A DNA stretch of 16,616 nucleotides, taken from the NCBI GenBank assembly GCA_002339085.1, contig DDDX01000086.1, positions 21,301 through 37,916 on the forward strand, in the 5' to 3' direction. Both the position numbers and the translations under genes were made by a program. The stretch is from Cellvibrionales bacterium UBA1969. GTDB taxonomy: Bacteria; Pseudomonadota; Gammaproteobacteria; Pseudomonadales; UBA7434. Below the pieces are notes generated by a model that saw only the letters and a program-made list of their open reading frames with translations, did not search any database and was not told the origin of the DNA. Shown one piece after another: positions 12,935-16,616 of this stretch. Position 1 is the stretch's first letter. Every line of letters begins with the position of its first letter.

Positions 12935-14479
12935 ATGCAACAGCTGAATCCATCCGAGATTAGCGAGATAATCAAGCAACGAATTGACCAGCTAGATGTT
13001 TCAAGTGAAGCAAGAAATGAGGGCACCGTTGTTTCGGTGACCGACGGCATTATTCGTATCCATGGTTTAGCTGAGGCCATGTACGGCGAGATGATTGAGT
13101 TTGAAGGCGGTGTTTACGGACTAGCACTTAACCTTGAGCGTGATTCCGTCGGCGCGGTAATTTTGGGGGACTATAAATCGATAGCAGAGGGGCAACCATG
13201 CCGTTGTACTGGCCGCATTCTTGAGGTGCCGGTTGGGCCCGAATTACAAGGCCGAGTGGTAGATGCTCTAGGCAATCCGATTGATGGTAAGGGCCCAGTT
13301 GATGCCAAACAAACGGATGCGATTGAAAAAGTGGCACCGGGCGTTATTGCCCGTCAGTCGGTTGATCAGCCGGTTCAAATTGGTTTAAAAGCCATTGATG
13401 CGATGGTACCGATCGGTCGTGGCCAGCGAGAGCTTATCATTGGTGACCGCCAAGTAGGAAAGACGGCCATTGCAGTTGATGCCATCATCAACCAAAAAGG
13501 CACTGGTATTAAGTGTGTTTATGTTGCGATTGGCCAAAAAGCTTCGTCGGTGAATGCGGTTGTGAGAAAGCTTGAAGAACACGGTGCAATGGAGCACACG
13601 ATTGTGGTGGCAGCAACAGCTTCTGACCCTGCAGCGATGCAGTTTTTAGCGCCATTCGCGGGTTGTTCAATGGGCGAATATTACAGAGATCGCGGTGAAG
13701 ATGCGTTAATCATTTATGATGATTTAACGAAACAGGCTTGGGCTTACCGGCAAATTTCATTGCTATTACGTCGCCCGCCTGGACGTGAAGCGTATCCAGG
13801 TGATGTGTTTTACTTACACTCTCGCTTGCTCGAGCGTGCAGCCCGGGTCAATGCTGATCACGTTGAAAAGTTGACGAATGGAGAGGTGAAAGGAAAAACG
13901 GGCTCATTAACGGCGCTGCCTGTTATTGAAACTCAGGCTGGTGATGTTTCTGCCTTTGTTCCGACTAACGTTATTTCTATTACTGATGGCCAGATATTCC
14001 TTGAGTCGGATTTGTTCAATGCGGGTGTTCGCCCTGCCATGAATGCCGGCATTTCAGTGTCGCGAGTTGGTGGCGCTGCTCAGACAAAAGTTATTAAGAA
14101 GTTGTCGGGCGGCATTCGTACCGCTTTAGCACAATACCGCGAATTGGCAGCGTTTTCACAGTTTGCCTCTGATCTTGATGACGCAACTAAGGCCCAGTTA
14201 GACCATGGTGAGCGAGTTACTGAGCTAATGAAGCAAAAGCAGTATGCTCCGTTATCTATTGCTGAGATGGCCTTGCTGATTTATGCCGCTGATAATGATT
14301 TCTTAAACGACATTGCAGTTGATAAAGTCGGCGCATTTGAGGATGCATTATTGTCGTATGCCCATGCAGAACACGGTGATTTATTAACTCAGATAGCTGA
14401 CACGGGTAACTGGGACGACGATACAGAGGCTGCATTTAAAGCGCTGTTAGAGACTTTTAAAGCTACGCAAACTTGGTAG
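12935..14479 (+). CDS. atpA: F1Fo ATP synthase subunit alpha
   Basis: Alpha is the non-catalytic nucleotide-binding subunit alternating with beta in the F1 hexamer. The 514-residue product has an N-terminal helix and beta barrel, Walker A GDRQVGKT (170-177), the conserved ALIIYDDLTKQAWAYRQISLLLRRPPGREAYPGDVFYLHSRLLERA region, VISITDGQIFLESDLF, and VRPAMNAGISVSRVGG containing the arginine finger. ATG 12935 has AGGAA at 12923-12927. A 16-bp parS-like sequence lies at codons 21-26. Confidence 0.98.
   Translation: MQQLNPSEISEIIKQRIDQLDVSSEARNEGTVVSVTDGIIRIHGLAEAMYGEMIEFEGGVYGLALNLERDSVGAVILGDYKSIAEGQPCRCTGRILEVPVGPELQGRVVDALGNPIDGKGPVDAKQTDAIEKVAPGVIARQSVDQPVQIGLKAIDAMVPIGRGQRELIIGDRQVGKTAIAVDAIINQKGTGIKCVYVAIGQKASSVNAVVRKLEEHGAMEHTIVVAATASDPAAMQFLAPFAGCSMGEYYRDRGEDALIIYDDLTKQAWAYRQISLLLRRPPGREAYPGDVFYLHSRLLERAARVNADHVEKLTNGEVKGKTGSLTALPVIETQAGDVSAFVPTNVISITDGQIFLESDLFNAGVRPAMNAGISVSRVGGAAQTKVIKKLSGGIRTALAQYRELAAFSQFASDLDDATKAQLDHGERVTELMKQKQYAPLSIAEMALLIYAADNDFLNDIAVDKVGAFEDALLSYAHAEHGDLLTQIADTGNWDDDTEAAFKALLETFKATQTW
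12997..13012. promoter_or_regulatory. parS-like site inside atpA
   Basis: TGTTTCAAGTGAAGCA matches the ParB-binding consensus TGTTNCACGTGAAACA at all but two positions: the central C to A, and A to G at position 14. It is about 3 kb from parB. The central change breaks the CACGTG core, which is important for binding, so affinity may be low. Confidence 0.3.
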
Positions 14480-14517
14480 TCGATGCCGAGCAAACGTTTT
14501 AATAGAAAGAGATAAAA

Positions 14518-15381
14518 ATGGCCAGCGGAAAAGAAATACGGACTCAAATTTCTAGCATTAAAAGCACTCAAAAAATCACGAGTGCGATGGAAATGGTGGC
14601 TGCAAGTAAAATGCGCAAAGCGCAAGATCGCATGCAAAAAGGCAAGCCTTATGCCAAGCGAATTAAATCAGTGATTAGCCATTTGGCCAATTCAGCACCC
14701 GAATACCAACATTTGTTTATGCAGGAGCGTCAAGTTCGTCGTGTGGGTTATATTATTGTATCTACAGACCGCGGCCTCTGTGGCGGCCTTAACATTAATT
14801 TATTTAAGCCAGCGATTGCGTCAATAAAAAACTATGCTGAACAAGATGTTGAGGTGGACTTATGTTTATTGGGCGGCAAAGCGATTGGTTTTTTCAATTC
14901 TTATGGCGGCAATGTTGTCGCAGCAGTGCGCGATTTAGGTGAAGACCCAGCGATTGCTGATTTAATAGGTAGTATTAAAGTGATGCTTGATGCCTATGAG
15001 AATGGGACAATTGATCGACTCTACTTAGTCAACAATGATTTTGTGAACACCATGACACAGCAACCCATGGTTGAGCAGCTCCTTCCTTTGTCGGCAGATG
15101 AAGATGAAAATATGCAACACCGCTGGGATTACATTTATGAGCCTGACGCTAAAGCCTTGCTTGATGGCCTGTTGATTCGCTATATCGAATCCCTTGTTTA
15201 TCAGGCTGTCGTTGAGAATGGTGCTTGTGAGCAAGCCGCACGAATGATCGCAATGAAGAGTGCAACGGATAATGCCGGCGACCTTATTGATGACTTACAG
15301 TTGGTTTACAACAAAGCGAGACAAGCAGCGATCACTCAAGAGTTGTCTGAAATTGTAAGCGGTGCAGCAGCAATTAGTTAA
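14518..15381 (+). CDS. atpG: F1Fo ATP synthase subunit gamma
   Basis: Gamma is the central rotor shaft that couples c-ring rotation to catalysis. The 287-residue product starts with the conserved coiled-coil helix GKEIRTQISSIKSTQKITSAMEMVAASKM and contains STDRGLCGGLN (about residues 82-92). It ends with ARMIAMKSATDNAGDLIDDL and the helix NKARQAAITQELSEIVSGAAA, both family signatures. It has the usual length and lies between atpA and atpD. Confidence 0.98.
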   Translation: MASGKEIRTQISSIKSTQKITSAMEMVAASKMRKAQDRMQKGKPYAKRIKSVISHLANSAPEYQHLFMQERQVRRVGYIIVSTDRGLCGGLNINLFKPAIASIKNYAEQDVEVDLCLLGGKAIGFFNSYGGNVVAAVRDLGEDPAIADLIGSIKVMLDAYENGTIDRLYLVNNDFVNTMTQQPMVEQLLPLSADEDENMQHRWDYIYEPDAKALLDGLLIRYIESLVYQAVVENGACEQAARMIAMKSATDNAGDLIDDLQLVYNKARQAAITQELSEIVSGAAAIS

Positions 15382-15453
15382 TTTAACGCTTAGTCGAATG
15401 AATTAAGCATAGATAATTTTAAGATAGACCTAATAGTTATAGAGGAACTCGGA

Positions 15454-16616
15454 ATGAGTAGCGGACGTATCGTACAAATCATTGGCGCAGTAATTGATGT
15501 GGAATTTCCACGTGATTCTGTTCCCCAGGTTTATGATGCATTGATGGTTAGTGATAAAGGCTTAACCCTCGAAGTGCAACAACAGTTAGGCGATGGCGTT
15601 GTTCGCGCTATTGCTATGGGTGCATCTGAAGGGGTGAGTCGAGGCCTAAGTGTTGAAAACACTAAGGCGCCCATTTCTGTTCCTGTTGGCCAGGCAACCT
15701 TAGGTCGTATCATGGACGTGCTAGGTAATCCGATTGACGAAAAGGGCCCGTTGGCCGAACACGATACTTCAGCAATTCACCGTGAAGCGCCGAAGTATGA
15801 TGAGTTAGCGGCGTCTGATGAATTATTAGAAACAGGCATTAAGGTTATTGACTTAGTTTGTCCGTTTGCAAAAGGCGGCAAGGTTGGTTTGTTTGGCGGT
15901 GCCGGCGTTGGTAAAACGGTCAACATGATGGAGTTAATCAACAATATTGCGACAGAACACTCGGGCTTATCGGTATTTGCAGGTGTTGGTGAGCGGACCC
16001 GTGAGGGCAACGACTTTTACTATGAGATGCAAGAAGCTAACGTAGTGAACGTTGACGACTTTACTAAGTCAAAAGTCGCGATGGTTTATGGTCAGATGAA
16101 TGAGCCGCCTGGTAACCGCTTACGCGTTGCATTAACAGGCTTAACCATGGCCGAGAAATTTCGTGACGAAGGGCGCGACGTACTATTGTTTGTTGATAAT
16201 ATTTATCGTTATACGTTGGCGGGTACAGAAGTGTCGGCATTGTTAGGCCGTATGCCATCGGCGGTAGGTTATCAGCCAACACTGGCCGAAGAAATGGGCG
16301 TACTACAAGAGCGCATCACTTCGACAAAAACAGGTTCGATTACTTCAATACAAGCCGTTTATGTGCCAGCGGATGACTTAACGGATCCATCTCCGGCAAC
16401 CACATTTGCTCACTTAGACTCAACAGTTGTATTGAGTCGTGATATTGCGGCTAAAGGCATTTATCCAGCGGTTGATCCGCTTGATTCAACCTCGCGTCAG
16501 CTTGACCCTTTGATTATCGGCCAAGAGCATTACGATGTTGCGCGCGGGGTTCAATCGGTATTGCAGCGCTACAAAGAATTAAAAGACATCATTGCTATCT
16601 TAGGTATGGATGAATT
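15454..16616 (+). CDS. atpD: F1Fo ATP synthase subunit beta (partial)
   Basis: Beta is the catalytic subunit of F1. The window gives the first 387 codons and ends mid-gene. Visible are the N-terminal beta barrel (GRIVQIIGAVIDVEFP), Walker A GGAGVGKT (148-155), the GERTREGND segment with the catalytic glutamate at residue 180, LLFVDNIYRYTLAGTEVSALLGRMPSA, the VYVPADDLTDPSPATTFAHLD region and YPAVDPLDSTSRQLDP. AGAGGA at 15441-15446 precedes ATG 15454 by 7 nt. No stop occurs before the window edge; about 70-75 residues are expected to be missing. atpC is expected next. Confidence 0.98.
   Translation, partial: MSSGRIVQIIGAVIDVEFPRDSVPQVYDALMVSDKGLTLEVQQQLGDGVVRAIAMGASEGVSRGLSVENTKAPISVPVGQATLGRIMDVLGNPIDEKGPLAEHDTSAIHREAPKYDELAASDELLETGIKVIDLVCPFAKGGKVGLFGGAGVGKTVNMMELINNIATEHSGLSVFAGVGERTREGNDFYYEMQEANVVNVDDFTKSKVAMVYGQMNEPPGNRLRVALTGLTMAEKFRDEGRDVLLFVDNIYRYTLAGTEVSALLGRMPSAVGYQPTLAEEMGVLQERITSTKTGSITSIQAVYVPADDLTDPSPATTFAHLDSTVVLSRDIAAKGIYPAVDPLDSTSRQLDPLIIGQEHYDVARGVQSVLQRYKELKDIIAILGMDE

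Noticed and set aside
15504..15519. CACGTG core in atpD (TTTCCACGTGATT) as a parS site
   Set aside because: Only one half matches the parS consensus; the right arm is almost entirely different.

Overview
This window is the replication-origin neighbourhood of a gammaproteobacterial chromosome. The order dnaA(−) | rpmH-rnpA-yidD-yidC-mnmE-mnmG-rsmG-parA-parB-atpIBEFHAGD(+) is the one known from Pseudomonas and related Pseudomonadales/Oceanospirillales/Cellvibrionales-type bacteria. The moderately AT-rich coding sequence suggests a marine or otherwise low-GC member. Genus cannot be decided from the sequence alone. No mobile element, CRISPR array, tRNA or rRNA was seen, and almost every base belongs to a conserved housekeeping gene or its control region.

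Layout. (1) 1-699: 5' part of dnaA on the minus strand, cut by the window edge in the AAA+ domain, with an apparent TTG start. (2) 700-1175: divergent dnaA/rpmH intergenic region with a perfect DnaA box, weaker boxes, AT-rich sequence, a dnaA −10 element and a terminator-like hairpin in the dnaA leader. This is the Pseudomonas-type oriC position. (3) 1176-5220: ribosomal protein L34, RNase P protein, YidD, YidC insertase and the tRNA-modification GTPase MnmE, tightly packed. (4) 5221-5621: a 400-nt gap with a second perfect DnaA box, a variant box, and a 72-nt tract with only six G/C next to mnmG. This is the topology of the E. coli oriC beside gidA. (5) 5622-8207: mnmG and rsmG. rsmG has no ATG/GTG/TTG before its SAM-binding motif and appears to start at ATT behind a good Shine-Dalgarno sequence. 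(6) 8208-10049: parA and parB, the chromosome-segregation pair. (7) 10050-16616: the ATP synthase operon behind a good sigma-70-type promoter, cut by the window edge inside atpD.

How it works together. DnaA starts replication at an origin in or near this window, ParA/ParB segregate that same region, MnmE and MnmG together modify the tRNA wobble uridine, RsmG methylates 16S rRNA, RnpA and L34 serve tRNA processing and the ribosome, YidC/YidD insert membrane proteins (the F1Fo c subunit is a classic YidC substrate), and the atp operon makes the proton-driven ATP synthase. I did not find a new multi-gene system. The points most worth testing are the non-canonical rsmG start, the two origin-like intergenic regions 4.5 kb apart, the possible attenuator in the dnaA leader and a parS-like site inside atpA.
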